From the NCBI GenBank assembly GCA_022315425.1, contig JAIUPT010000019.1:806001-870000 (forward strand): DNA of 64,000 nucleotides. The letters run 5' to 3'. This document shows positions 45,148 through 57,298 of the stretch, piece by piece. The stretch's first letter is position 1. Each line of letters begins with the position of its first letter. The stretch is from Pseudevernia furfuracea. Lineage: Eukaryota; Ascomycota; Lecanoromycetes; Lecanorales; Parmeliaceae. The notes beneath the pieces were generated by a model. It was not told the origin of the DNA. It saw nothing but the letters and a program-made list of their open reading frames with translations, and did not search any database. The translations under genes and the position numbers were made by a program.

Positions 45148-48135
45148 ATGTCTACAAAGACCAGCCAGATCAAAGGCCCTTCAATCAATTCAACAGAGAG
45201 TCCACATACTACGAACAGCCCCAACCTTAGAGATCCGTCAGGAAATGCTTTGCGACAATCAAAGCGTTTGCGGGGTATTTCAGCACTCACAACCAATCCT
45301 GAGTTGCCGGCAACTATCCAAGCAATGCCTAGGGAAACTTTGCCAGCATTGCCCTCATCATCTAACAATGATACCATCACTATGGGAGCCACCGACAATG
45401 ACAAAAGCTCAGATGATCATCCTTTCGAAGACTCACAGTCTTCGTCAATAAGCCCTAACATCTCAACCAAACCCGTGCTCAACAAGTCAGACATTGACGC
45501 CTCCCGCAAATACAATGAGGAAAATAGTAATAATGACTCTAACGCCGAGCAGAATAACAATAACGACAACTCCTCAATCAAAGAACCTTTACGACCAAAG
45601 CAAGACTCTCTCAATACCGCTTTGGCGAATTCTAAAAAGCGCAAAGCAACTAAATCCGGCGGAAAGAAAACTGCGAATTCGGCACCTACTACACCGTCGG
45701 AAAAGAAGCAGAAAGTCAATAACTCAACTCCAAAGACGCAAAGCAACGCTGGCAATTCAAAATCTAAGACTGCAAAAGAGAGGTTCCTAGCAGCGTCCGC
45801 CATAGACACACGTCCCTTGCCATGGGGTGAGCCTAAAGTGTGGGCAGAGGTATAATCTTCCTCGCAGATAAATGTCAACTGTCAAAGCTAACATTCCTTC
45901 AGACCCGCCCTGAGCTTTGTGAAGCCCTTCCTTATTTTCGTTCCTGGCAGGGCGCCGGTTATACTCATGATGGACATGTTTTAGGGATGCTACTTGATGA
46001 GGACCGGGGTGAACGTGCATATATGGACGAGGTCGTTGTAATTACTAGACCGTGAGAGCAACTTTTTCACTTAACGGCTCGTGTACTAACCTATGTTAGG
46101 GGAGGAGGCCTTGAAAAGAACAACTCGGGCGAGTTTTGCCAAATGAAAGATCAAAATTCGGAGACTGGCCGAATCCAGGCTTTTATCAACAACGAAAGAG
46201 ATGAGATACCTCTGCATCTTGTTATAGGTGCGTCTTGCTGTCCTTATAAACATTACTGGTGATATTAATTCTCAACAGGACAAAACAACATTCATTGCCC
46301 TTCAAAGATTCCTCATCGCTACTGCCTTGCTCCAGATTTTCATATTACTGATCATTGGGATGAGAAGAGCAACAACCATATCGTCGTCAAAGTTCGGCTC
46401 GAGAAGACCGACCTTGATGAGAAGAGCTGGTATGCTGCCGAGGACTCGGCAGAGATTTACGTCCATACGGATGTCAAAGCTCTACGCAAGGAGTGTCCGG
46501 AGTGCCATGTCACTAAACCCCAAGTGTTCGCGTCAGGATGGATGTGCCTAAACGGCAAATGCTCCTCATTTTGGACTCACAACGGAGTCCAAGCACCTGA
46601 GGTTCAAGAATATAATCCAGAATTCTTGAAGGAGCGTTGGATTTTTAAAGGCTTCCTACCGCCATACTTGGTGAAGCCTGAGCTAATCCAACCAGATGTG
46701 AGTCTGGGTCAGGCGTTTCCTGCGACGAGACAATGCTGGGAGGGCATTGTCTGTGACCGCTGCGGCCGATGCAATTTGAGACGACACTGGGATGCTTGGA
46801 GGTGTCGCACGGAAGGCTGCCCATTTGAGCACAGACTTCCGATGGACGTGATTCCAGCCTCAAGTGTGACGGGAGACGCTGGCTATGGTTTCCAAGGTCA
46901 TGGCGTAACTCAAGACAAGATTTTGGAACCAAGCATCCAGCGCGAGGTACGAAAGCATGGTTTATACCGCGAGTGTGTCTACCAGCTCGGCGGTGGGCTT
47001 GCGATCGCCCATCTCATCTCCAACAATGTCATCAACAGGGCACCTGGTGGACCGGATGATCTCTTCGAACAACTACAAACGCAAGATCTTGGGCTCGAGA
47101 GGCTGCCAATGAAGCAGAGCGTTGGTCAGTGTTCTCAATATGATATTGTGAATAACTGGCTAATAAGCAAACAGTGGAACAAACGTATTCGAGGCATTTC
47201 AGTCACAACTTCGTGAGTCGTTACTTTCCATGCGATTTCCTGCTCCCATACTTACACCTAGCACAGGGGATGCCCTATGATTATGTTGTGGGACACGACA
47301 ACTCAACAAGCCTTGCAGATGCTCCTGAAGGGATTAAAGAGGCTGTGCGTCGTATGACCTGGGCTGCAAAGCGCACCGTCCCAGTTGAAGATTTTGTAGA
47401 CTTCAACGAGGTTCTTGTGATTGGATACTTGGAGACCATGAAGATGAATGTTCGTGTCCTGTTCCGACTCCAAGTCTGTGTGTGCTATCCTTTGACTAAT
47501 GGCTCGCAGTTTCACGACGATGGTGAGAGTTCACTCGGTTCAACAGTCGCCTCGCTTTCATTGGGCTGCCCAGCCAAGATGAGGTGGCGCCTCAAGATGA
47601 GATACTGGTCCGGTTTCAAGGACAAGGCGTGTAAACATTACGATCCTATTCAACCCATCCGTCCGGGCTGTCGTAAACCCGAAGAGCGCCGCAAGCTGAA
47701 CGAATTGGCGAAGACAGCGAGCACTGCGGAGCTTGATGCTGCTGCTCAAGTAGCCTTAGCTTTTGCAAAGGGAGAATCCAAAACGCCTCCGGTGGTCTTG
47801 GAGTTGGAACTTCGACATGGTGATTACATGGTGATGCATGGTGCTGACATGCAGGTCTACTACGAAGTAAGTACTTTTGGGAATGCTTTCATCGACTGAA
47901 GATTGACAAATTATAGCACATGGTTGTCCCTACTGACAAGCTGCGTTTCGGCCTTACATGCCGCTATGTCAAGCCTGAGATGGTTCCAGAAGATATGCGC
48001 TCGCTAGGAGACTTTACTCTCGACCCTACGAACGTATACGATGGCGATCTTGAGCTATACAAGGATTTCATGAAGGAGTATGAGGCGGGAAGGGTTACGA
48101 AGAGAAGAATTGGTTCTGTCGTAACTCAGGCATAA
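45148..48135 (+). CDS. AlkB-like Fe(II)/2-oxoglutarate dioxygenase with Cys-rich insert
   Basis: Exons 45148-45849, 45903-46051, 46100-46227, 46279-47124, 47175-47212, 47267-47449, 47510-47866 and 47917-48135 give 873 aa. Residues 1-220 are disordered and basic with nuclear-localisation-like KKRKATK. A region of about 395-510 is rich in cysteine: K-E-C-P-E-C-H, W-M-C-L-N-G-K-C, C-D-R-C-G-R-C and W-R-C-R-T-E-G-C, likely binding zinc. The C-terminal third is an AlkB-type jelly roll: FSHNFGMPYDYV, the iron motif FHDDGE (H684, D686), SLSLG, a distal iron His in YYEHMVVP (about 802) and the 2-oxoglutarate arginines in LRFGLTCRY (811, 817). Such enzymes oxidatively demethylate nucleic acids or proteins; the substrate here is unknown and a nuclear location is inferred. 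Confidence 0.85.
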
Positions 48136-48911
48136 GGGGATAAGGAGATCGATCTTTGCTACCTGCGGAACAGACCACGACATTGATGCACGCGGATTCT
48201 TGCAAGTTTGCAGTCACTTTCGAGCTTTCGGGATCTCACGCACCTATGGCTAGCTTGACCTATCTAGCATTACACAGGGGGCATATTTGCGCTTGGACAT
48301 TATTGACGACTTCTTGCTATCTAGCATAACTGCCGACGATCTTTGAGCTTGGCAACCCACATCAATTGGGCGATGCTAGACTCACGGCAACATCACACGG
48401 CATCACACGACTCAGGCTAGCTATTTACATAGAGTGCTTTTACAACTAGAGGTTCTGCAATAGAAAGGCTGCTTTCCTATGCACACTGAGATCCAGATGA
48501 CTGACTAGGGCCTCAATCAAGCAGGGCGACCTACACGTCGGCTTCTCTCACTCACTTCAACTGCCCCGACACTTCTCCCTTCCCAATTAGCGTTGCGTGG
48601 ACCGTGAGCTGATATAGCTACTAGGCAGAAGACGGGCTTGGTGCCTCAGATGCAAGACTTGGAACAGCTTGTCTCAGACTCTGATGAGCTTAGGTGAAAA
48701 GGATACCTGTGCAAGCTTGTTGGCTACAGCGTGGCTCGTTCATGCAATTTACTACCGCTGCCAGCTCTAGCCCCGTGTTTCTGACCTACGAATCCAGGCT
48801 CTTGATCAGGACAGGAAATGCTTTGCTTTACCAATCGAATCCTATATACAAGGTCATCCATCCATCTCCTCTTCCTCGGCGATGCCTCGTAGGGTCTCTT
48901 TACCCCAACCA
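48136..48911. other. Convergent intergenic region
   Basis: About 780 bp holding both terminators. Nothing else recognised. Confidence 0.45.
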
Positions 48912-50037
48912 TCAAGCCAAAAGACAGCGTCGCCCCCCCCACCCACCGCCCCCCAGCCTCTCAAAGACCTCCTCCTCCGCAACCCCCATATTCCCAACCG
49001 TGTTCCCCTCCCCACTGGGCCCCACATCATGGAACTGCTCCACGACCCTCACCCTGCCCTTGGCGACCTCCAGGATCATCCCGCCCTCGACGGCCACCTC
49101 CTTCGTCCCCTCCCTGGCGTCGCCACTGCTCAATCGACTCCCCGCGGCGCCCAAGCCCGCCGACACCCGAACGGTCTCGTTCTCCACGAGCGAGACCATG
49201 GCGTCCGCTACGAACTCGGGCGTCACCCACGCGTCGTCGGCGGCAATCAGCCGGAGTTTCTCCGGCGCTTCGGTCCACAGGGGCGTCTTGATGACGCCCG
49301 GGGCGACGGCCGTCACTCGGATGCCGAGTCGGGGGTCGAGAGGTGCGAGTGAGCGGACGAAGCCGTTGATGCCGTGCTTGGTCGCGTTGTAGATCGGGGC
49401 GGCGAGCGGGGTCACTTGGCCTGCGATGCTGGAGATGTGGACGATTGATTTCGGGGAGGATTTCTCGCTGTCGGAGGAGAGGAAGTGGGAGATGGCGAGC
49501 TGGGTCGTGCGGATCGGATGGGTGAGGTTGACGTCGAGGATGGCGTAGCGGTTTGATGTCGGACTGTCTTTGGAAGGGGATTTGCCGGGCGGGTGCCAGA
49601 AATTAGAGAAGGGCTGTGGGGAATCAATCATCGAATGCAAAGGCAACAGAGGACTGAGTGGTGCGCACAGGCTCGTAGACGCCAGCACCTGGACAGACAA
49701 TATGCGCACCTCCAAACTCTTTGCTTGCAACATGAAACATGCGCTCTAGATGTTGCCAGTCGCGGACGTCGGTCTTTTGGAAGACTGCTTTGGCGGGGGA
49801 CTGCGAATGATTGGCATGATTAGATACAAGCTCTTGGGCTTCAGGCCGAAGAGCTAAGTCTGCGAAGAGCACGTTGCAGTGTTTGGTGAGGAGAGCACGG
49901 GCGAAGGAGAGATTGATTCCTAGGGTTTTTGTTAAAACAATTGAAGCTATTGGAAGTGATAGAGAAGCCTGTACAAAAGACGTACCTGATCCCGCGCCAG
50001 TTATTATGGCGGTCTTGCCTGCAATTGATAGCGCCAT
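48912..50037 (-). CDS. Short-chain dehydrogenase/reductase
   Basis: Exons, in order of translation: 50037-49986, 49919-49669 and 49613-48912, giving 334 aa. Classical SDR motifs are present: the nucleotide-binding AIITGAGSGI (TGxxxGxG, residues about 12-19), a DVRDW acidic/adenine motif, NAG replaced by CPGAG, the catalytic Ser in HISSIAG, the YNATK motif (Tyr and Lys) and PGVIKTPLW after it. It catalyses NAD(P)-dependent oxidoreduction of an unknown alcohol/ketone; the shape is like 15-hydroxyprostaglandin dehydrogenase-type SDRs. The last exon becomes notably GC-rich at the 3' half, and the C-terminal 80 residues extend beyond the usual SDR end. No targeting signal is seen. Confidence 0.88.
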
Positions 50038-50509
50038 AAGGTGGATGATAAGATAACAGACTGTGAATTAAAGGAGAGCAAGGAGGCCCATAAGCGGTCC
50101 CCCATACTTTGTACTCTCATGTAGTAGTACGGATACCCTCGGACTTGTAGCCTGTAGGTAATTGGCGTCGGAAGAGAGGGGGGCTGCAGTCTCGATGGGT
50201 TGAAGGCAGGTGTGCCGAGGCTTCACGAACTGAAGAGGAACAGGACACTGGACAGGCGTGCGGTGAAAATCAGCGAAATTATAGCGGCACGATTCCTGAG
50301 AACGACGAAGACATGAGAAAGTTAGAACAGAAGAAGGACAGCCTCAAGTAGTTGCAAGAGAACATCAAAGACTGCAACTTTGCTGCTGCTTGCCAGCCAC
50401 CAACCACGGTTAGAGCTGAATACTTGTCCACGATATTGCTGCAAATCATGCTATCATTTTCATAGGCATACCAGGCTAATTACATCCTCGCTGCGCATTT
50501 TCAACGACC
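50038..50509. other. Intergenic region
   Basis: About 470 bp between tandem minus-strand genes. It holds the SDR promoter and the transaldolase terminator. Confidence 0.4.
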
Positions 50510-51644
50510 TCAAGCTTTCTCGATCTTTTCCTTGAGGATACCCTTGAGCGTGATAGCATCAGCGGCAAATTTGGAGATACCCTCTCGGAGCTTCTCCACA
50601 GCCATCGCTTCCTCGTTAAAGTCAAATCGGAACTTGGCCTCGTCATTGAGGTACTCCTTCTTCTGGATATCGAGAGCTTGGGCGTCCTTGGCATCTAGCT
50701 TCTTGGGAATCTTCTCCTTCGAGTTGTAGAGGTCCTCTAAGTAGTTGGGCTGCGGGCAACCATGTCAGTGACAAGCCTCTTATTCAAGAGTATAGAGGCG
50801 AACCGAAATAGTCAAGTAATCACATCCGGCCAGCTCCGTTATTTCTCCAACATTTCTGAAGCTAGCTCCCATCACAATGGTTTTGTAGCCGAACTTCTTG
50901 TAGTAATTGAAAATCTGCTGAACGCTCTTGACACCAGGGTCTTCCTGAGGGCTGTAGTCCTTCTTGTTCGCTGCCTTGTACCAGTCCAGGATACGGCCAA
51001 CGAAAGGCGAGATGAGGAAAGCACCAGCCTCAGCTGCGGCAATGGCTTGGGGCAAAGAGAACATGAGGGTCAGGTTGCAGTTCACACCGTGCTCAGATTG
51101 CAAAATATGGGCTGCCTTGACACCCTCCCAAGTCGAAGCGAGCTTGATGAGTACACGCGACTTGTCGATGCCAATGTCTTTGTAGAGCTGAAGAAAGTCA
51201 ATACATGGAAGACTAGGAAGAGAGCTTGATACTTACTTCGATGATGTGAAGGGCCTTTTTGACCGAGCCTTCGATGTCGAAAGAGAAACGAGCATCGACT
51301 TCAGTAGAAACCTTTCCGGGAACGATCTGTAGGATTTCCTTTCCGAATTCGACGAGCAGGCGATCCAGCGTCGAGTCGATCTTCTCGTCCAAGTCTTTGC
51401 CCTGTGCATTCTATTGTCAGTATGTCCGCGGTGTGCCTAATCTATTATCACTGACATGATCTTTGCCATATTCGACGGCAACGTCCATTAACTTGGCGTA
51501 ATCTGGCTTTTTGGACGCAGCGAGGATGAGGGAGGGATTTGTGGTAGCATCTTGTGGCTTGTATTTTCCAATGGTAGCAAAGTCGCCCGAGTCACAGACA
51601 ACCGTGGTGCCAATGGCTTTCAATTGTTCTAGGGAGCTAGTCAT
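50510..51644 (-). CDS. TAL1: Transaldolase
   Basis: Exons, in order of translation: 51644-51456, 51410-51237, 51187-50804 and 50749-50510, giving 328 aa, the normal length. Signature motifs: MTSSLEQLKAIGTTVVCDSG, DATTNPSLIL, the Schiff-base lysine in RVLIKLASTWEG, NLTLMFSLPQA, LISPFVGRILDWY, TIVMGASFRNVGEI and LAGCDYLTISP. This non-oxidative pentose-phosphate enzyme moves a dihydroxyacetone unit from sedoheptulose-7-phosphate to glyceraldehyde-3-phosphate in the cytosol, supplying NADPH cycling and erythrose-4-phosphate. Four exons are joined by introns of 45-54 bp. Confidence 0.97.
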
Positions 51645-52074
51645 GATTTTGTGTGGTTTGAAGGACTATTGTAGGTGAAGGTGGTCGTTGTTAATATAAG
51701 TAATGGGTGAGCTGCGACAAAAGAAAAAGGTGGTTGAGAACCCCACCGATGACATCGGGTCCCGACGGAGACTAGGAGACTAGGAGACTAGGAGACTAGG
51801 AGACTAGTTTATAAGCGTTGCAAAAAGGATGTCAAAACTTGGCATCGATACATGCTACGTATAGAGTAGCCTATACCTATACAAATCTGTAACATTATGC
51901 GGCCGAATACCAGAGGAAAACTGGAATCGGAAGGTCTAGTTCCCAGACTTGAGGCATATACTACCTTATTGACGGTAACCGGACAGACGGTTAGTGACCT
52001 CCTATCTCGCTCCCTTTATCGTCTACAATCCAATTGAATTTCCAATGCATCAATGGACTGTTGCAATAGCCCTT
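51645..52074. other. Intergenic region upstream of transaldolase
   Basis: About 430 bp containing the transaldolase promoter, the GGAGACTA repeat at 51767-51807 and the terminator of the hydrolase gene. Confidence 0.45.
51767..51807. repeat. Five copies of GGAGACTA upstream of transaldolase
   Basis: A perfect 8-bp tandem repeat, five units, 123 bp before the transaldolase start codon (51644). Confidence 0.85.
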
Positions 52075-53263
52075 CTACCGGGCTTCCAACATCGCCTCAA
52101 CACCCTTCTCCAAACCATTACAATCCGTGACAAAGCCCCAGGTCCGCGCACTATTGAACTCCACACACTCCTTTGCAAAGTCTGGGCTGGTAGTGCCGCA
52201 AGCGTCCTTTAAGAGAATACAGTCCCATCCTTTCGTAAATGCATCCTGAAGACTCCCCCCGACGCATTGATCAGTGTTCTGAATGAATTCGGAGTCAGTA
52301 TCTCACAATCTCTCCCTTACGGGGTCAAAAGCCATATCTCAGAAGGCGGAAAAGATCTTCGGCCCCCAACACATGATGAAAAGAGGAATGTTTGGGTCGG
52401 AAAAGATGACTCACGACCCCTGCAAACAACAACGTTTTGATGCCTTCTTGCTCGAGATACTTAGTGCAGGGCGTGGAAGAACCCCAAAGGCCAGACATTC
52501 GATTTTTGTGAATCCACACATCGGGCTTCTCCTTGAGTGATTGTCCTTTCTTATAGGCTGCATCCAAAGCCGGTGGTAATGCTGCGTTCCATGTGTCTCT
52601 CATCAAAAGCCTTCCAGCGTCCACAACATTGCCATCTTCTGTTCTCACAGGGCCCATCTCGCTACCGAGCCCCTTGTACATCCTCTTCGGCTTCCCATTC
52701 TCGGTCAATCCTTTCTCTTCTAGCACCCCGTTCTTGTCTTGCATGAACTGCTCCGCAGCGGCTTGATTCACACCATGAGCGTCGATGGCCGGCAGGGACT
52801 CGCCTTTACCCTCCCCCTCGAGAGCAGCCACGAAACCAAAGGCCCTCCGTGTGCTTGGCGGCATATGTTCAATCTCTTCGTCCGTCAAACCCCAATTCAA
52901 CCAAATGATCTGTATCCCCGCCTTCCTTGCGGCTGGTATTGCTGTGTCGAGCAATCCCCTTTTTGCATTGTTCCCAGCACCATCAGCAGGTCGACCCAGA
53001 CATGTAGAGAGAAAGAAGTTCTGCATGTCAATGATGATGAGTGCGGTTTTTGAGGGTGAGATGACAGTCGGCGTTGTGGTTGTCGATAGGAAAATAGACT
53101 CTTTTGGGGATGGGACAGCGTACTCAGGAGGTGAAGGACGGGTTAAGTCGAAGCTTGGTGGTGATGATGAATGGAGCCAGTGATTAGGATACGTCCCAAT
53201 CAGGGAGCGGCGAGGCGCAGAGTCTCTGTTAATGTCGGGTTTGGAAGAATCTAGAGCGGTCAT
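52075..53263 (-). CDS. Isochorismatase-family cysteine hydrolase
   Basis: Exons, in order of translation: 53263-52415 and 52278-52075, giving 350 aa. The isochorismatase-like triad is visible: Asp in ALIIIDMQNFF, Lys in WIHKNRMSGLW, and Cys in GVNTDQCVGGSLQDAF, the last created by splicing the 136-bp intron. The N-terminal 60 residues are extra and Ser/Pro-rich, and an acidic loop sits between Asp and Lys. Family members hydrolyse amides (nicotinamidase, ureidoacrylate-type amidases) or isochorismate; the substrate cannot be assigned. The gene is divergent from the Tudor-SN gene at 54283, sharing about 1 kb of upstream sequence. Confidence 0.88.
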
Positions 53264-54282
53264 CTTGAGCTTTTTTTTGGGAATGAAGAGGATGAGCTGG
53301 CGTAATGACTGGGACAGAGACCAAATAGCATTAAATTGAATAATAGAAATAGATATATAAATAAGAGACGATGACCATAGTACTCACCCTATGTTACCCC
53401 GCAGTACGATAAGAGAAATCACGCAGTAAAGGGCATGTTTCAAGTCAGCATGTTCCCAGTCCACACTCTCATTAGTAGTCTGAAGCTCTACTTCATAAAG
53501 TTTGCTCAACACCGACCCTCATGACTGAGGTTGATAGAAAGAACCCAGCGTGGGCCTTGTCTCTACCTGGTTCAAACGGCACGCATTCACGACTGACTGA
53601 AGGAAGTAGAGCTTTTACCTTGTACTTTGAACTAGGTCAGCGCACGTGCAGAGACAGCCAATAAAGCAGACATTGCAGTGCATAGTGAGTCAAGAGAGGG
53701 AGAGGTTCCAACTGACATGGGAAGGAATCAGGATAGGAATCAGGATAGAAGTTACAGATGTCAACGTCAATCTCTGTGGCTTTCTGCGACGCCACAACCG
53801 ATTTAGCTAGATCAATGTTTCCCCACAACTTTTATCATCCTTTCTTTTGTGCTATATACTTCAGTATTGGCTTTGATACAGACCTTGTTGGACACCATCT
53901 TCGCATAGACTCAGCTCAGAATTCCTGCATAAGCATCGTTAGAGTCAATTCGGTCACAAAATTGTCTGGTAAGTGGATAAACAAACAAGAACACTGCGGA
54001 TCATCTGGTGTCTCGTGCTTCTCTACTCTAGAATTAGCCCAAACATTTCAACACTCGAAGAAATTGTCTGTTTCCAAATATGCCTAGTTACCCGGTTTCT
54101 CTTGCAAACAGGACTCTTTTCATCCAATGAACACTTGTTATTCCCTTGAACAGCTTCAAAGCTATGAGTATCTTAAATGTTTAAGCCAGTAGCTAACTTT
54201 GAACTTTGACAGAACATAAGTCTATTTGTTGTTCAATTGAAAAGTTCTGGGGTGTAACGAACAATTTTCTTAGATAGTCGCC
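53264..54282. other. Divergent promoter region
   Basis: About 1 kb between two divergent genes. It must hold both promoters; no element stands out. Confidence 0.45.
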
Positions 54283-57036
54283 ATGCCAATTAATCAAGCA
54301 AAAGTCAAGAGTGTGCTTTCAGGTGACACTCTTATATTGGCCAGTGTCAATAATCCAGCCCAGGAAAGAATCCTAAGCCTAGCATATGTCAGCGCACCAA
54401 GACTCAAGAGAGAAGGAGACGAGGTAAGCCAAACTCGGTGTCCTGATATAGCAGCCGTTGATTTCTGCTGTAGCCGTTTGCATTCCACTCTAGAGACTAC
54501 CTCCGCCGCATGACGGTAGGTAAAGTCGTACAATTCACTATCCTCTATAGCATCCCAACAGGAGCCAAGCGGGACTACGGTACCGTCTACCTTCAGACCG
54601 GACAATCATTGCCAGATGCAGCTATTGCAGAAGGGTGGGTGAAGCTAAGAGAGGATACGGGTCGCAGAGATGAATCTGAAGCCTCCAACGCTCTTTTCGA
54701 GAAGCTGAAACTTGCTGAAGCAAGCGCTAAGGCTAATTCAAATGGTATCTGGGCGTCCGCTGGAGGGAATATAGAGAATGTCAATGAAATTTCCAACCCA
54801 AAAGACTTTGTTGAGCAATACAAGGACAAGCCGATGGAGGGAATCGTTGAACGTGTCCTAACGGGTGACCGAATGATTGTGCGGCTGTGTCTGTCACCCA
54901 AAAAGCATGTCCAGACAATGGTGCTTGTTGCCGGTATACGAGCACCAGCGACTAAGCGAACAAACCCATTGGATGGCAAAGAACAATCAGCCGAACCTTT
55001 TGGTCCAGAGGCGCACGACTTTGTCGAGTCGAGACTACTACAAAGGACTGTAGAGGTTGACATTCTAGGATTGAGCCCACAAGGCATACTGGTCTGCACG
55101 GTCAAACACCCAAACGGCAGCATCGCCACATTTCTACTCGAGGCTGGATTGGCACGTTGCACCGATTTCCATTCAACAATGCTTGGCGGCCAAATGTCTG
55201 TTCTTCGGCAAGCTGAAAAGCAAGCAAAGGACAAGAGAAAAGGGCTTTTTCATGGATTTGCCAACAACATGCAGGGAGCCAGTGAAACGGATGCTACGGT
55301 TACCCGCATTCAAACAGCGGATACCGTCTATTTAAGAGATAAATCGGGCGACGAAAAGCGAGTAAGTTTGAGTAGCATTCGCCAGCCAAAGCCTACAGAT
55401 CCTAAGCAAGCACCCTTCCAAGCCGACGCCAAAGAATTCTTAAGGAAAAAACTGATTGGCAAACACGTGCATGTCACCGTTGATGGCAAGAAGGCCGCAA
55501 CCGAAGGCTTCGAAGAGCGAGAGGTAGTCACTGTCATGATCAACAATAAGAACATGGCCCTACAGCTGGTCGAAGCCGGCTATGCTTCTGTGATCCGGCA
55601 TCGACGAGATGATGGTAAGTACTGTGCTTTACTGTTTAAACAATTTGCTAAAATCTTATACAGAGGATCGAAGTCCAGCTTATGACGAGCTTCTCGCCGC
55701 AGAAGAAGCTGCTCAAAAGGATGAGAAGGGAATGTGGTCTCTGAAACCTTCTGCAGTTAAAACGTATCAAGACTACTCAGAAAGCTTGCACAAAGCAAAG
55801 ATCCAATCGTCGGTCCTCCAACGGCAAAAGAAAATACCAGCAATTGTCGATTTCGTCAAAGGTGGCTCTAGGTTCACCATACTCATTCCCCGAGAAAACG
55901 CCAAACTCACATTCGTACTCTCTGGCATTCGAGCTCCACGTTCAGCCCGCAACGCAAACGAAAAGTCTGACCCCTTTGGACAAGAGGCTCATGACTTCGC
56001 CAACCGACGCTGCCTTCAACGAGACGTCGAGATTGATGTCGAGGCTACAGACAAGATAGGTGCGTTCATCGGCACTCTTTACATAAACCGCGAGAACTTC
56101 GCCAAGCTCCTTCTCGAAGAAGGTTTCGCTAGTGTCCACAAATACTCTGCCGAGCAGTCTGAGCATGGCGGCGAGCTCTTCGCAGCCGAGGAGAAAGCAA
56201 AGGTGGCCAAAAAGGGCATATGGAAGGACTACGACCCCTCCATCGAAGACGGGGTTGAGGACCTCAATCTCAACGGAGCTACTACCAATGGCCACACCGA
56301 TTCTTCCGCACCCGTCAAGAAAGACTATCGTGATGTCGTTGTCACTCATATCGATCCCGCAACCGCCCACCTAAAGCTGCAACTCATCGGACCAACGACC
56401 TCCGCGGCACTCACGACGCTTATGGCAACCTTCGCTAAATATCATCACTCCCCTCCCTCCTCGGAGAAGTCCCTCCCAAATCCACCCAAAGCGGGCGACC
56501 TCGTCGCAGCAAGATTCTCCGAAGACCACGAATGGTACCGTGCACGCATCAGACGGAATGACCGCGAGGCCAAAAAGGCGGATATAATCTTCATCGATTA
56601 CGGCAACACCGAGACCTTGCCCTGGAGCGAGCTGAGGCCCATGACCCAACCGCAGTTCTCTCTCGCCAAGCTCAAGCCCCAGGCTTTGGATGCTGCGTTG
56701 TCGTGCCTGCAGTTCCCGACCAGCGCGGAGTATTTGGCCGATGCGGTCAGGTTCCTGGAGCAGCTCACGGGTGAGAAACAGCTGGTAGCCAGCGTGGACT
56801 TCGAGGAGAAGGATGGCACGCTGTGGACTACACTATTTGATGCCGAGTCAGAGGGCGGGGAGGAAGCGAGCGTGAATGCAGAGGTCGTGGCGGAAGGGGC
56901 GGCGATGGTCTCGAGGAAGTTGAAGGGCTGGGAGAAGGCGAAGGGGAAGATTGTGGAAGGGTTGAAGGTGAAGGAGGAGGAGGCCAAGGAGGCGAGGTTG
57001 GGGATGTGGGAGTATGGAGATCTGACGGAGGACTAG
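54283..57036 (+). CDS. SND1: Tudor-SN (p100/SND1), staphylococcal nuclease domains plus Tudor
   Basis: Exons 54283-54423, 54474-55614 and 55664-57036 give 884 aa, the normal family size. Four tandem SN (OB-fold) domains start at about residues 3, 188, 330 and 485, with repeated SN hallmarks such as VLSGDTLIL, LAYVSAPRL, EPFGPEAHDFV, LLEAGLAR, DPFGQEAHDFA and EEGFASV. A Tudor domain follows (about 720-780: AGDLVAARFSEDHEWYRARI, IDYGNTETLPW), then a partial fifth SN ending in KEARLGMWEYGD. SND1 binds RNA and methylarginine proteins and works in splicing, RNA stability and stress granules. It converges with SOD1, with 262 bp between the stop codons. Confidence 0.96.
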
Positions 57037-57298
57037 GAGCAGGTCTTGCCTCAAATGGCTTTGGGAATACATAGTGAGCAAGATGGCGGTTGAGGAGGGC
57101 CTGGACCGATTAGGGGAGAGGAAGTGGCTAAGGTTGGAAATTATTCTCAGGCAATGCAGATGTCGTCCAGGAAGTCTTTCCGTCTTTGCTACGCTGTTGT
57201 TGTGCTCACTGTCTACACACACATCTCTCATCCCTCATCATACATCACTGCATCCCATTCATTCCTTATCCCACCCATTTTCAGAGCATATGCTCGAT

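Noticed and set aside
48882..49352. A plus-strand open frame opposite the SDR gene
   Set aside because: His/Pro/Arg-rich shadow of the GC-rich SDR exon.
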